Source: Sideroxydans sp.
Lineage (GTDB): Bacteria > Pseudomonadota > Gammaproteobacteria > Burkholderiales > Gallionellaceae
NCBI GenBank assembly: GCA_028710605.1
Contig: JAQTTU010000005.1
Coordinates: 1-64,000, forward strand
Reading direction: 5' to 3'
DNA: 64,000 nt
Program-made: the position numbers and the translations under genes
Shown: in pieces, positions 43,598-52,461 of the stretch
How the letters are laid out: each line of letters begins with the position of its first letter
How positions within the stretch are numbered: position 1 is the stretch's first letter
Notes under the pieces: model-generated
What the model was told of the DNA's origin: nothing
Databases searched by the model: none
What the model saw: only the letters and a program-made list of their open reading frames with translations

Positions 43598-44659
43598 ATG
43601 TCCCGCCCCATCCACGCCCATATCGACCTTTCCGCTTTAACCAACAACCTGCGCGCCGTGCGCCGCGCCACGACTGCGCGCGTGATGGCGGTGGTCAAGG
43701 CCAACGCTTACGGTCACGGCCTGCTGCGCGTGGCGCAAGCGCTCAACGGCGCGGAAGGTTTTGCCCTGCTCGACGTGCGCGATGCCATCACCTTGCGCGA
43801 CGCGGGCTTCCGCCAAACCATTTTGCTGCTGGAAGGATTTTTCTCGCAGGATGAAGTGCCGCTGCTCGCCGAATATCAACTGACCACCGTCATTCACAGC
43901 CAGCAACAACTGGCGTGGCTGGATGCTTACCCGCGCAAGAACGGCCTCTCGGTGTGGCTCAAAATCAACAGCGGCATGAACCGCCTCGGCTTCACCCCCG
44001 CCGAATTCCCCGCCGCGATGGAGCGCCTCAAAACGCACCGCGCCGTGCGCGACATCACGCTGATGACCCACTTCGCCACGGCGGACGAAGCGGCAGGCAT
44101 CGCCGCGCAACTGCAAGTATTCAATCAGCTCGCCGCCCCCTATCACCTGCCGCGTTCGCTGGCCAACTCCGCCGCCATCCTGCGTTACCCCGCCGCGCAC
44201 GGTGACTGGGTGCGCCCCGGCATCATGCTCTACGGCAGCTCGCCGTTCGCCGACAGCAGCGCACAACAACTTGGCCTGCAAGCCGTGGAAACCCTGAGCA
44301 GCCAACTCATCAGCGTGCGTGAACTGCGCGCCGGAGACGGCATCGGCTACGGCGCACTCTTCCGCGCCGACCACAACATGCGCATCGGCACCGTCGCCTG
44401 CGGCTACGCCGACGGCTACCCGCGCCACGCCCCGAGCGGCACGCCGATCCTGGTCAACGGCCAACGCACGCGCACCCTGGGGCGCGTGTCGATGGACATG
44501 CTGGCCGTGGATTTGAGCAACATCCCCGACGCACAACCCGGCAGCCGCGTGGTGCTGTGGGGTGACGGTTTGCCGGTGGATGACGTGGCAAGTGCCGCCG
44601 GAACCATCAGCTACGAAATGCTGTGCGCGGTGACGGCGAGAGTGCCGGTCAGTAGCTGA
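43598..44659 (+). CDS. alr: Alanine racemase
   Basis: A 353-residue PLP enzyme that interconverts L- and D-alanine for peptidoglycan. The PLP lysine is K34 (AVVKANAYGHG) and the catalytic tyrosine is Y251 (GIGYGALF). The substrate-binding methionine region GRVSMDMLAVDL is present. The length is normal. No dadA adjoins it, so it is the biosynthetic Alr rather than the catabolic DadX by context. Confidence 0.94.
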   Translation: MSRPIHAHIDLSALTNNLRAVRRATTARVMAVVKANAYGHGLLRVAQALNGAEGFALLDVRDAITLRDAGFRQTILLLEGFFSQDEVPLLAEYQLTTVIHSQQQLAWLDAYPRKNGLSVWLKINSGMNRLGFTPAEFPAAMERLKTHRAVRDITLMTHFATADEAAGIAAQLQVFNQLAAPYHLPRSLANSAAILRYPAAHGDWVRPGIMLYGSSPFADSSAQQLGLQAVETLSSQLISVRELRAGDGIGYGALFRADHNMRIGTVACGYADGYPRHAPSGTPILVNGQRTRTLGRVSMDMLAVDLSNIPDAQPGSRVVLWGDGLPVDDVASAAGTISYEMLCAVTARVPVSS

Positions 44660-44689
44660 TTTTCAAAACTCAACTGCTTGCGAAGGCGC

Positions 44690-44731
44690 GTCGATAGGCG
44701 ATCTAGCTCATGCACATCGCGGAGATGGCCG
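44690..44731. repeat. Diverged GTCAATAGGCGATCTA hairpin
   Basis: GCGTCGATAGGCGATCTAGC plus a nearby CGCGGAGATGGCC look like a rearranged copy of the GATGCCCGTCAATAGGCG element just after alr. Farther on, a GGGCACGTTTTT/AAAACGTGCCC inverted repeat (about 44778-44855) is unexplained. No gene is supported in 44660-44865. Confidence 0.4.
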
Positions 44732-44865
44732 TGTTTATTGGCTTGCGGGTAAGGTGTGGTTTGAGAAAGTGTGTGGTGGGCACGTTTTTGCCTCGAAGAG
44801 GTTCTCGCACTCTTTGGGTGTGCCCACGCTGGTTACTGAAAACGTGCCCAAAATTGTTCGCGGAA

Positions 44866-45672
44866 CTATATATCAAGCTCTTCCTCGGAGAATTCGAATG
44901 GGACTGCCGTTAAAGCAAGCTGTTCTGGGACTGCGGACATTTGATAGAACTCAATTCCTGTGCAGTAGCGGAGAACTCTGATCACTGTCAGGGCATCGCG
45001 TCGTGGCATCCGCAGGCCAAAAGATATTGATAAGATACGTGCGTTTAGTCGATAGCTTCGAACTTCTGTGTCTGGCGAAGTTTTCCACATGCGAAGAAAA
45101 CGCCATTCTTTCTCGTAACTCCAACTCTTGGACTTGTACTTGAAAATATTCATGAGTATTTCCTTTCCATTACTGAAAAAATCAAGCCCGCGAAAGGTAG
45201 GTAATATTGGCTCATCGTATGAAACTCTTAGACAGCTGCCTGCACGAAGATCATTATCTTGCCTTCGCTCATACTCGATGCAGAACCCACGATGTCCATC
45301 GGCGTAATGAGCCCACATAAGCGGCTCAAAGGGTGTAGCAGACAAGCAAAAAGCCCCCGCATTTTGCACACCGTTTTCAAGTTCGGTAAGTATATTTTCG
45401 AAGTGCGGGCGCTCTTGTGGGATGTCCTCTAGCGTGTACCGTTTAGTGTCACCTCTATTTTCGGCACAAAAATTCAGATGGTTCAGCAACTCCTCGTCAC
45501 TATGCAATCTATCAATGTAAAACCGACAGTCGAAGGGATCGTTGAAGCTCTCTGGAATTGCCAACCAGATTTTGTTGTCAATGAGAGACTGCATAGCCCT
45601 ATGGTCGAACGCGCGATATTTGAATAGCGTGCGTGGATTTTCTAAATCAATTTCCAACTCAGAACTGTACAT
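44866..45672 (-). CDS. DUF2971 domain protein
   Basis: A 268-residue protein of the DUF2971 family: TLFKYRAFDHRAMQSLIDNKIWLAIPESFNDPFDC at the N-terminus and LMWAHYADGHRGFCIEY in the middle, then EKEWRFLRMW. The biochemical role is unknown; the family is frequent in variable and defence-rich regions. The gene is clearly AT-richer than alr and selU on either side, consistent with horizontal acquisition. It stands alone. Confidence 0.8.
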   Translation of the reverse strand: MYSSELEIDLENPRTLFKYRAFDHRAMQSLIDNKIWLAIPESFNDPFDCRFYIDRLHSDEELLNHLNFCAENRGDTKRYTLEDIPQERPHFENILTELENGVQNAGAFCLSATPFEPLMWAHYADGHRGFCIEYERRQDNDLRAGSCLRVSYDEPILPTFRGLDFFSNGKEILMNIFKYKSKSWSYEKEWRFLRMWKTSPDTEVRSYRLNARILSISFGLRMPRRDALTVIRVLRYCTGIEFYQMSAVPEQLALTAVPFEFSEEELDI

Positions 45673-45804
45673 AGGGAGAAATGTGGCTAATGTTCACGAG
45701 AGTACATTTATCATAGAAATAACGTGCTTGGTCTAGGTTCGTAGCTTTTCATCCAATTCACTTTCCACACCTAATAATTTTCCGGTTTTGGCAATCGATT
45801 ATCT

Positions 45805-45880
45805 TAGGTCGGGCTTTAGCCCGACTGTCGGGTTGCACCCAGAGGGTACGAGAACCCCTGCGGGGAAAACCGACCTACAA
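45805..45880. repeat. GTAGGTCGGGCTTTAGCCCGAC repeat with nested insertion
   Basis: TAGGTCGGGCTTTAGCCCGA and the closing end AAAACCGACCTACAAAT are separated by about 30 bases containing GGGTACGAGAACCCCTGCGGGG. The right end overlaps the selU stop codon: selU ends in TTTGTAG of the repeat. Confidence 0.8.
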
Positions 45881-46909
45881 ATCCCGCGCCACTTTCAGCA
45901 ACGCCTCTTCCGACAAATCACTCAACGCCACGCGCTTGGCCTGTTCCAGCTTGGCGAAGTGTTTGCCCAGCGCGCGCAGGTAGCTGGGGTCGTAGTGTAT
46001 TTCCAGCAGTTCGCGCACCAGCGCGCCGAAGTCTTCGGCCTGGATCAGGTCGCTCCAGTGTTCCAGTTGTTTGTGGCCGTGGAACGGCAGCAGCACTTGC
46101 AGTTTTTCGATAAGCAGTTCGGGGTTGTCTATGAGGTGGCGGTAGTCTTCCAGCAGCAATTCGATGCGCGCCTCCGTTGTGGTGTCCAGCAGCACGCAGT
46201 CGCTGGCGTGCATGGTTTCGACCAACGCAGCGGGCAGGGTGAGGCGGCCTATCTTGTTGCTTTCCGCTTCCACATATACGGTCTTGCTCGCATCAAAATT
46301 TTGCAGCGCTTGCACCAGCGAGGTGTCGAACCATTTTTGCGAAGGTTGGTCTTGCAGCGGCAAGCCGCCCAGCACCGAGCCGCGATGTTGCGCCAGCCCT
46401 TCGAGGTCGAGCACTTGCGCGCCGTTGGCGGCGAGTGCGGCGAGCAGGCGGCTTTTGCCCGAACCGGTCGGGCCGCAGATCACGCGGTAGGTGAATTTTT
46501 CGGGCAGGGCATCGAGCTGGTCCAGTACGTGGCGGCGATACGCCTTGTAGCCGCCTTCCAGTTTGTGCGCCGCCCAGCCCACTTGCGCGAGGATGATGCT
46601 CATCGCGCCGCTGCGTTGTCCGCCGCGCCAGCAATAGATCAGCGGTCGCCACGATTTCGGGTGCGCGGCGAAGCGCGTTTCGATGTGGTGCGCGATGTTC
46701 TTCGCCACCAGCGCCGCGCCCACTTTGCGCGCCTCGAACGGCGACACCTGCTTGTACAGCGTACCCACGGTGACGCGCTCCGCGTCCGATAACACCGGGC
46801 AATTGATCGCGCCGGGGATGTGGTCGTCGGCGAATTCGGCGGGTGTGCGCGCGTCGATGATTTCGTCGAATTCGCCAAGTTGTGATAGGTTCGCGGTTCT
46901 GAATAACAT
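45875..46909 (-). CDS. selU: tRNA 2-selenouridine synthase SelU (MnmH)
   Basis: A 344-residue enzyme that replaces the sulfur of 2-thiouridine in tRNA wobble positions by selenium, through a geranylated intermediate. The N-terminal rhodanese domain has its cysteine C93 in YCWRGGQRSG, and the P-loop GPTGSGKS lies at 146-153. It uses selenophosphate from SelD, whose gene is divergent 180 bases away. Its stop codon lies inside a repeat end. Confidence 0.93.
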   Translation of the reverse strand: MLFRTANLSQLGEFDEIIDARTPAEFADDHIPGAINCPVLSDAERVTVGTLYKQVSPFEARKVGAALVAKNIAHHIETRFAAHPKSWRPLIYCWRGGQRSGAMSIILAQVGWAAHKLEGGYKAYRRHVLDQLDALPEKFTYRVICGPTGSGKSRLLAALAANGAQVLDLEGLAQHRGSVLGGLPLQDQPSQKWFDTSLVQALQNFDASKTVYVEAESNKIGRLTLPAALVETMHASDCVLLDTTTEARIELLLEDYRHLIDNPELLIEKLQVLLPFHGHKQLEHWSDLIQAEDFGALVRELLEIHYDPSYLRALGKHFAKLEQAKRVALSDLSEEALLKVARDL

Positions 46910-46931
46910 TGAAAAATCCTAAAAGCGTTTT

Positions 46932-47062
46932 GCCCGCAGATTACACAGATTAACGCCGATTAAAAAAACAACAAACCTCAGTGAATTTTTACACCTTTCG
47001 GGTGAGGAACAACTCGTCAATTATCCTCAGATAATCTGCGTAAATCTGCGTAATCTGCGGGC
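46932..47062. repeat. CAGATT three-unit hairpin, copy 4
   Basis: GCCCGCAGATTACACAGATT plus AACGCCGATTA, mirrored about 70 bases later as AATCTGCGTAAATCTGCG plus TAATCTGCGGGC. It fills the divergent selU/selD spacer. Confidence 0.85.
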
Positions 47063-47091
47063 TGAACTGGGGCTTTAATATTGGAGAAAGA

Positions 47092-48132
47092 ATGAACGAA
47101 GTGAAATTGACCCGATTGTCGCACGGTGGCGGATGCGGCTGCAAAATTGCACCGGCGATGCTGCAACAAATCCTCGGCGAAGCGCAACAGAAATTGCCCT
47201 TCCCCGATCTGCTGGTGGGCACGGAAACCAGCGACGATGCGGCGGTGTATCGCCTCAACGAGCAGCAGGCGATCATCGCCACCACCGATTTTTTCATGCC
47301 CATCGTGGATGACCCGTTCGATTTCGGGCGCATCGCGGCCACCAACGCCATCTCCGACGTATATGCCATGGGCGGCACGCCCATCATGGCGCTGGCTATC
47401 GTCGGCATGCCTATCGACAAACTATCGCCGGAAACCATTCGCAAGATTTTGCAGGGCGGCGAATCCGTGTGCCGCGATGCGGGCATCCCGCTGGCGGGCG
47501 GACATTCCATCGACTCGCAAGAGCCGATCTACGGCCTGGTGGCGCTGGGCGTGGTACATCCCGACCAGTTGAAAAAGAACAGCGCGGCGCAAGCGGGCGA
47601 TGTGCTGATCCTCGGCAAAGGGCTGGGCGTGGGTGTGCTGGCGGCGGCGCTGAAAAAAGAAATTTTGTCCGACGCAGGCTACGCGCAACTGATTGCCACC
47701 ACCACGCAACTGAACAAAGTCGGCAGCGCGCTGGCCGCGATGAATGGCGTGCACGCGCTGACCGATGTGACCGGCTTCGGCCTGTTCGGGCATCTGCTGG
47801 AAATGTGCCGAGGCTCGGGCTTGGGCGCAGAAGTGAAATTCGCCAACGTGCCCGTGTTGTCGGAAGCCTTGCCCTTGGTGCAGCAAGACATCGTGCCCGG
47901 CGCGGTGGGGCGCAACTTGGTGAGCTACGGCCACGAAGTGGATTGCGCGTTCGACATCCAGGTATGGCAACACAAACTGTTGGCCGACCCGCAAACCAGC
48001 GGCGGCTTGCTGGTCGCGGTTGCGCCGGAACATGCCGACGAAGTGCTGGCGTGTTTTCGCGAAGCGGGATTCGCGCAGGCGGCGGCGGTCGGTGTGATGC
48101 GGCAAGGCGCGCCGCGCGTGGCGGTGGTTTGA
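47092..48132 (+). CDS. selD: Selenophosphate synthase SelD
   Basis: A 346-residue AIR-synthase-fold enzyme that makes selenophosphate from selenide and ATP. The N-terminal active loop is SHGGGCGCKIAP, with C15 and K18 corresponding to the essential Cys17 and Lys20 of E. coli. The essential residue is cysteine (TGC), not selenocysteine. The pairing with selU, and the absence of selA and selB here, suggest that tRNA modification is at least one use. Confidence 0.95.
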   Translation: MNEVKLTRLSHGGGCGCKIAPAMLQQILGEAQQKLPFPDLLVGTETSDDAAVYRLNEQQAIIATTDFFMPIVDDPFDFGRIAATNAISDVYAMGGTPIMALAIVGMPIDKLSPETIRKILQGGESVCRDAGIPLAGGHSIDSQEPIYGLVALGVVHPDQLKKNSAAQAGDVLILGKGLGVGVLAAALKKEILSDAGYAQLIATTTQLNKVGSALAAMNGVHALTDVTGFGLFGHLLEMCRGSGLGAEVKFANVPVLSEALPLVQQDIVPGAVGRNLVSYGHEVDCAFDIQVWQHKLLADPQTSGGLLVAVAPEHADEVLACFREAGFAQAAAVGVMRQGAPRVAVV

Positions 48133-48153
48133 TTCAAGCAAATCAATCATTAC

Positions 48154-48276
48154 CGTCATTCCCGCGAAGGCGGGAATCCAGTTGAATAAAAATCGCCGCG
48201 AAGCGGGTCAACACAAGGGTTTTGTCCGCTTCGCGGATGATTGTTTTGCTGGATTCCCGCCTTCGCGGGAATGACG
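48154..48276. mobile_element. MITE-like element, CGTCATTCC family, copy 3
   Basis: 123 bases between arms CGTCATTCCCGCGAAGGCGG and CCGCCTTCGCGGGAATGACG, with the core GGTTTTGTCCGCTTCGCGG. It lies between selD and the tRNA gene, 26 bases from the tRNA 3' end. Confidence 0.8.
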
Positions 48277-48302
48277 ATGTAATTGATTATGCGTATTCGG
48301 AT

Positions 48303-48377
48303 TGGTACCCCAGACCGGAATCGAACCGGTAACTAACCCTTAGGAGGGGCTTGTTATATCCATTTAACTACCGGGGC
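48303..48377 (-). tRNA. tRNA-Arg (anticodon CCU)
   Basis: Read on the minus strand the sequence folds as a complete cloverleaf: acceptor GCCCCGG with CTGGGGT, D-arm GTTA..TAAC, anticodon stem AGCCC/GGGTT with loop CTCCTAA (anticodon CCT), T-arm ACCGG TTCGATT CCGGT, and an encoded CCA end. It reads AGG codons. Confidence 0.95.
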
Positions 48378-48505
48378 AGCGGCGCGCATTCTAACGTAAA
48401 ATCCCGCCCCCGCTGGTGTGGAGCTTGGTAAAAACGTGTCCGTGTCAAAACTTGATGCAGGTCGTGCTCCCGCAACGTGAAAGCAGATATTAAGAAAGGC
48501 TCGAA

Positions 48506-48955
48506 ATGAAATTTCCGAATACAAATTTGTTCGCGGCATGGTTCTTCCTGGTGCAAATGGTGGTGCAGGGCTGGGTGGTCGAGACGGGGCGCACGTTGCT
48601 GGAACTGCTGGGCGCTCAGACAGCGGAAGGCAGCGTTCCCGCCCGCCTGGTGGGCGCATTGCTGCTGATGTTTGCGATTTATCTGGTGGTGTATTTTCGC
48701 CGTTCACTGCCGCCGCAAGGCAAGCCGGAAGGCAACGGATTTAACATCGGCCACCGCCTGCTGTTGGCGGGAAATGTGCTGGCGGCGCTGTTGTTCGTGT
48801 TCCAGTTTTTTGAATCCGGCATCACCGATCACAACACCCATCTGCTGCTGGTTCAATTCACCACCGCGTGCGGTTACCTTGCCATGGGTTTGATCGCCGC
48901 CGGGTTCTCGCTCATTTATCAATCGTCGCTACCGCAGGAAGAAAAGACCCGTTAA
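48506..48955 (+). CDS. Four-span membrane protein of unknown function
   Basis: 149 residues with four predicted spans (FAAWFFLVQMVVQGWVV, LVGALLLMFAIYLVVYF, LLLAGNVLAALLFVFQF, TTACGYLAMGLIAAGFSLIY). I recognise no family. Its TAA overlaps the uup ATG by one base (TAATG), so the two genes are coupled. Confidence 0.7.
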   Translation: MKFPNTNLFAAWFFLVQMVVQGWVVETGRTLLELLGAQTAEGSVPARLVGALLLMFAIYLVVYFRRSLPPQGKPEGNGFNIGHRLLLAGNVLAALLFVFQFFESGITDHNTHLLLVQFTTACGYLAMGLIAAGFSLIYQSSLPQEEKTR

Positions 48956-50853
48956 TGCCGTACATCATTTTAGACAAAGCTTCTCTCGCTTTCGGTCACG
49001 TCGCGCTGCTGCATGAAGTGAATTTCCAGCTCGACGAGGGCGAGCGCGTCGGCCTCATCGGGCGCAACGGTGGCGGCAAATCCAGCCTGCTCAAAGTGCT
49101 GGCCGGGGTGGCGCACTTGGACGACGGCACGCTGTGGCGGCAACCCGCCACGCGCATTTGCTATGTGAGTCAGGAGCCGGTGCTGGATGCCAGTGCCACC
49201 GTGTTCGACGAAGTGGCGCGCGGGCTGGGCGAGTTGCATCAGATCATCACCGACTACCATCACCTGTCGCATCAGCTGGGCGAGCCGGATGCCGATTACG
49301 ACACGCTGCTGGCTGCCATGCAGCCGCTGCAAACCGCGCTGGAAGCGCAAAACGGCTGGGCGATGCAGGCGCGCATCGAGACCGCGATCCAGCGGCTGGA
49401 ACTGGATGCGGATGCGCTGGTGGGTTCGCTTTCGGGCGGTGTGCGCAAGCGTGTGGCGCTGGCGCAGGCGCTGGTGGCCGAGCCGGAAGTATTGATTTTG
49501 GATGAGCCGACCAACCATCTGGATTTTTCTTCCATCGAATGGCTGGAAGGTCTGCTCAAGGATTTTCGCGGCAGCGTGTTGTTCGTCACGCACGACCGGC
49601 GTTTCCTCGATAATGTGGCCACGCGCATCGTCGAACTGGATAGAGGAAATTTGGGCAGCTTCCCCGGCAACTTCGCCGCCTACCTGAAGATCAAGGAACG
49701 CAATCTGGCGGATGAAGCGGTGGTCAACGCCAAGTTCGACAAAGTGCTGGCGCAGGAAGAGGTATGGATTCGCCAGGGTGTGAAAGCGCGGCGCACACGC
49801 AACGAAGGCCGCGTGCTGCGCTTGGAAGCGTTGCGTCTGGAACGCGCGGCGCGGCGCGAGAAGCAGGGCAAGGTCGAGATGAACCTGGACGCAGGCGAAC
49901 GCTCGGGCAAGCTGGTGGCGGAACTGGAGAATGTGAGCAAGACCTTCGGCACGCGCAAAGTGGTGGACAATTTTTCCTGCCGCATCCAGCGCGGCGACAA
50001 GATCGGTTTGTTGGGTCCCAACGGTGCGGGCAAGAGCACGTTGCTGAAAATCATTCTGGGCGAACTCGCGCCGGACAGCGGCACGGTAAAGCTGGGCACA
50101 AAAATCAGCGTGGCCTATTTCGACCAACTGCGCGCGCAGCTCGACGACAACGCCACGCTGGCCGACACCATCAGCCAGGGCTCGGATTTTGTCGAGATTG
50201 GCGGCGCAAAGAAACACGTCATCAGCTACCTCGGCGATTTCCTGTTCGCGCCGGAACGCGCGCGTTCGCCGGTGAAATCGCTGAGCGGTGGCGAGCGCAA
50301 CCGCCTGCTGCTGGCGCGCCTGTTCACGCGGCCTTCCAATGTGCTGGTGCTGGACGAACCGACCAACGACCTCGACATCGAAACGCTGGAACTGCTGGAA
50401 GAATTGCTGGCGCAATACGACGGCACATTGTTCCTGGTCAGCCATGACCGCGCTTTCCTCGACAACGTGGTGACGCAAGTCATCGCCTTTGAAGGCGACG
50501 GCAAGCTGATGGAATACGTGGGCGGTTACGAGGATTGGGTGCGCGTGAAGAAATTCGAGGCCAGCAAGAAAGCCGCTGTTGTCATGCCCGCCAAGCCCGC
50601 TGCCAAAGTTGAAACGAGCAAACCGAAAACTTCTGCCAAGCTCAGCTTCAAGGAACAAAAAGAACTGGACGAAATTCCGCAACGCATCGAAGCACTGGAA
50701 CGCGAACAGGAAGAAATCACCGCCGCGCTCGGCAGCGGCGCACTGTTTCGTGACAATCCATCACACGCCAAACAATTGCAGCAACGCGCGGGAGAAATCG
50801 AAGCGGAGTTGTTGCAAGTGATGGCGCGCTGGGAGGAGTTGGAAGGGAAGTAA
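48955..50853 (+). CDS. uup: ABC-F ATPase Uup
   Basis: A 632-residue soluble protein with two ABC cassettes: Walker A GRNGGGKSS, signature LSGGVRKR and Walker B LILDEPTNHLDF in the first; GPNGAGKST, LSGGERNR and LVLDEPTNDLD in the second. The C-terminal helical hairpin (QRIEALEREQEEITAALG) is typical of Uup, which binds branched DNA and ribosomes. The ATG at 48955 overlaps the previous stop; the track frame begins upstream inside that gene. Confidence 0.93.
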   Translation: MPYIILDKASLAFGHVALLHEVNFQLDEGERVGLIGRNGGGKSSLLKVLAGVAHLDDGTLWRQPATRICYVSQEPVLDASATVFDEVARGLGELHQIITDYHHLSHQLGEPDADYDTLLAAMQPLQTALEAQNGWAMQARIETAIQRLELDADALVGSLSGGVRKRVALAQALVAEPEVLILDEPTNHLDFSSIEWLEGLLKDFRGSVLFVTHDRRFLDNVATRIVELDRGNLGSFPGNFAAYLKIKERNLADEAVVNAKFDKVLAQEEVWIRQGVKARRTRNEGRVLRLEALRLERAARREKQGKVEMNLDAGERSGKLVAELENVSKTFGTRKVVDNFSCRIQRGDKIGLLGPNGAGKSTLLKIILGELAPDSGTVKLGTKISVAYFDQLRAQLDDNATLADTISQGSDFVEIGGAKKHVISYLGDFLFAPERARSPVKSLSGGERNRLLLARLFTRPSNVLVLDEPTNDLDIETLELLEELLAQYDGTLFLVSHDRAFLDNVVTQVIAFEGDGKLMEYVGGYEDWVRVKKFEASKKAAVVMPAKPAAKVETSKPKTSAKLSFKEQKELDEIPQRIEALEREQEEITAALGSGALFRDNPSHAKQLQQRAGEIEAELLQVMARWEELEGK

Positions 50854-50861
50854 CGAGGCGA

Positions 50862-50896
50862 CCCTCGTGGAGATGCCCGTCAATAGGCGATCTGCA
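50862..50896. repeat. GATGCCCGTCAATAGGCG hairpin, copy 6
   Basis: CCTCGTGGAGATGCCCGTCA plus ATAGGCGATCTGCAC, nine bases after the uup stop, again in a 3'-terminal position. Confidence 0.75.
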
Positions 50897-50904
50897 CACA
50901 TCTA

Positions 50905-51020
50905 TTCCCTCTCCCGCAGGCGGGAGAGGGGTAGGGTGAGGGGCGTTGAGAAACTGCGAGTTTTGTTGCATCGCATAGACCCTCATCCCCAGCCCTTCTC
51001 CCGCCTACGGGAGAAGGGAG
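50905..51020. repeat. Paired CCCTCTCCC palindromes
   Basis: CCCTCTCCCGCAGGCGGGAG and the opposed TTCTCCCGCCTACGGGAGAA flank a spacer resembling that at 6961-7020 (ACGATGCAAC..-like). It occupies the mltC leader. Confidence 0.85.
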
Positions 51021-51054
51021 TAAGTCCGGCATGGCGCTTAGGAGAGATAAGCAA

Positions 51055-52260
51055 ATGAACAAAAAATTTCTGCTGCTAACCCTCACCGCCGGAGCGCTGT
51101 GCCTGCCCGCTTGCACCACGCAACAAGTCATGCAGATCGCGCTGGCGCATGATCCGAAGGCGGCGCTCAAGAGCACGGTCGAGCATCGCGTCAACCAGTA
51201 CAAATACAACCCCGAACTCATCCTCGCCGACTTCAAAAAAGCCAAGGCGGAATATGACCGCCTGATGGGCAACGTGCAGAAAGAGAGCGGGGCGAAGTGG
51301 GGCAAGCGCGAATCGAATACCTTGCCCAGCCGCACGCGCTACGTGAAATACACCGAGAATTACAAGAACCGAGTGGTGGTGGATTACGATGCAGGCACGA
51401 TTTTGATCGAGCATCTGGATGAAGAAAAGGCGCAGGATAAGTTGCGCAACGCGGCGGTGGTCGCGTTGCTCACCCCGGACGACCCCGGTTCGGTCGATTT
51501 GTTTTCCGATAAGGAAATCGCGCTGACCGGCAAGCCCTACCTGCAAGAGCTGGTGGTGGACCAAAACAACACGGTGCTGAAGACACGCGAGGATGTCGAG
51601 CATTACGCCGATTATCTGGTGGGCAACCAATTGAAGCGCCGCACCATTGATGCCAACGGCAGCAAGAAGAACGTGCTGTATGTCGAGATGAACATGATTA
51701 ACTCGCACCTCGACAAACGCGCGCTGCAGTATGCCGCCACGGTGCGCAAAGAGTCGGATGCCACGCAAGTCAGCCGCAGCCTGATCTACGCCATCATCAA
51801 GATCGAAAGTTCGTTCAATCCCTATGCCGTGTCCAGCGTGCCCGCCTACGGCATGATGCAGCTCGTGCCATCCAGCGGCGGACGTGAGGCCTATCGCAAA
51901 GCGCGCGGCGAGGATGTGATGCCGAGCAAGGAATTTCTGTTCGATGCCGACAACAACATCGAGCTGGGCGCGGCCTATTTGGGCGTGTTGCTCAACGACA
52001 GCCCGCTGCACAATATCGACAACGCCGTGTCGCGCGAATACTGCGCCATCGCCGCCTACAACACCGGCCCCGGCAACGTGTTCCGCGCTTTCAGCAGCGC
52101 CAAGAAAAGCAGCGAGCGGCAGACCGAAGCAATCGACAAGATCAACTCAATGCGTCCCGATGAAGTGTACGACGCGCTGCGCACCAAACTGCCGTATGAG
52201 GAGACACGCGGCTACATCGTGAACGCGGTGGCAGCGAAGAAACGGTATGCGGTGATGTGA
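51055..52260 (+). CDS. mltC: Membrane-bound lytic murein transglycosylase C
   Basis: A 401-residue lipoprotein (signal, then lipobox LCLPAC). A DUF3393 domain is followed by an SLT domain with the catalytic glutamate in IIKIESSFNPYAVSSVPAYGMMQL and NIELGAAYL, then AAYNTGPGNVFRAF. It cleaves peptidoglycan glycan strands at the outer membrane. The ATG at 51055 has AGGAGA upstream and a correct signal peptide; the track start eight codons earlier is rejected. Confidence 0.92.
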   Translation: MNKKFLLLTLTAGALCLPACTTQQVMQIALAHDPKAALKSTVEHRVNQYKYNPELILADFKKAKAEYDRLMGNVQKESGAKWGKRESNTLPSRTRYVKYTENYKNRVVVDYDAGTILIEHLDEEKAQDKLRNAAVVALLTPDDPGSVDLFSDKEIALTGKPYLQELVVDQNNTVLKTREDVEHYADYLVGNQLKRRTIDANGSKKNVLYVEMNMINSHLDKRALQYAATVRKESDATQVSRSLIYAIIKIESSFNPYAVSSVPAYGMMQLVPSSGGREAYRKARGEDVMPSKEFLFDADNNIELGAAYLGVLLNDSPLHNIDNAVSREYCAIAAYNTGPGNVFRAFSSAKKSSERQTEAIDKINSMRPDEVYDALRTKLPYEETRGYIVNAVAAKKRYAVM

Positions 52261-52277
52261 GTTATTGCGGAACAAGT

Positions 52278-52450
52278 TCCCTCTCCCGCAGGCGGGAGAG
52301 GGTTAGGGTGAGGGGCGTTGAGTAATAACCAATTTTGTTGCAACGCACAGACCCTCATCCCCAGCCCTTCTACCCGCAAGGGGTACGCCGGTGGGTGCCC
52401 CGCTGCTGCGCAGCGACCCTTCCGCAGTCCCGCCTGCGGGAGAAGGGAGT
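52278..52450. repeat. Paired CCCTCTCCC palindromes with nested insertion
   Basis: The left palindrome is complete; the right one (CCCTTCT...CCCGCCTGCGGGAGAAGG) is interrupted by about 60 bases starting TACCCGCAAGGGGTACGCCG. The same TACCCGCAAGGRGTA string occurs in the split hairpin near 11345. Confidence 0.75.
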
Positions 52451-52461
52451 AAATGGTTGGT

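Noticed and set aside
44710-44913. 67- and 75-residue ORFs after alr
   Set aside because: They overlap a diverged repeat and an inverted repeat, have no ribosome site and run into the DUF2971 gene on the other strand.
48154-48377. tRNA-Arg as an integration site of a genomic island
   Set aside because: No integrase gene and no second copy of the tRNA 3' end were seen; only a small MITE is adjacent.
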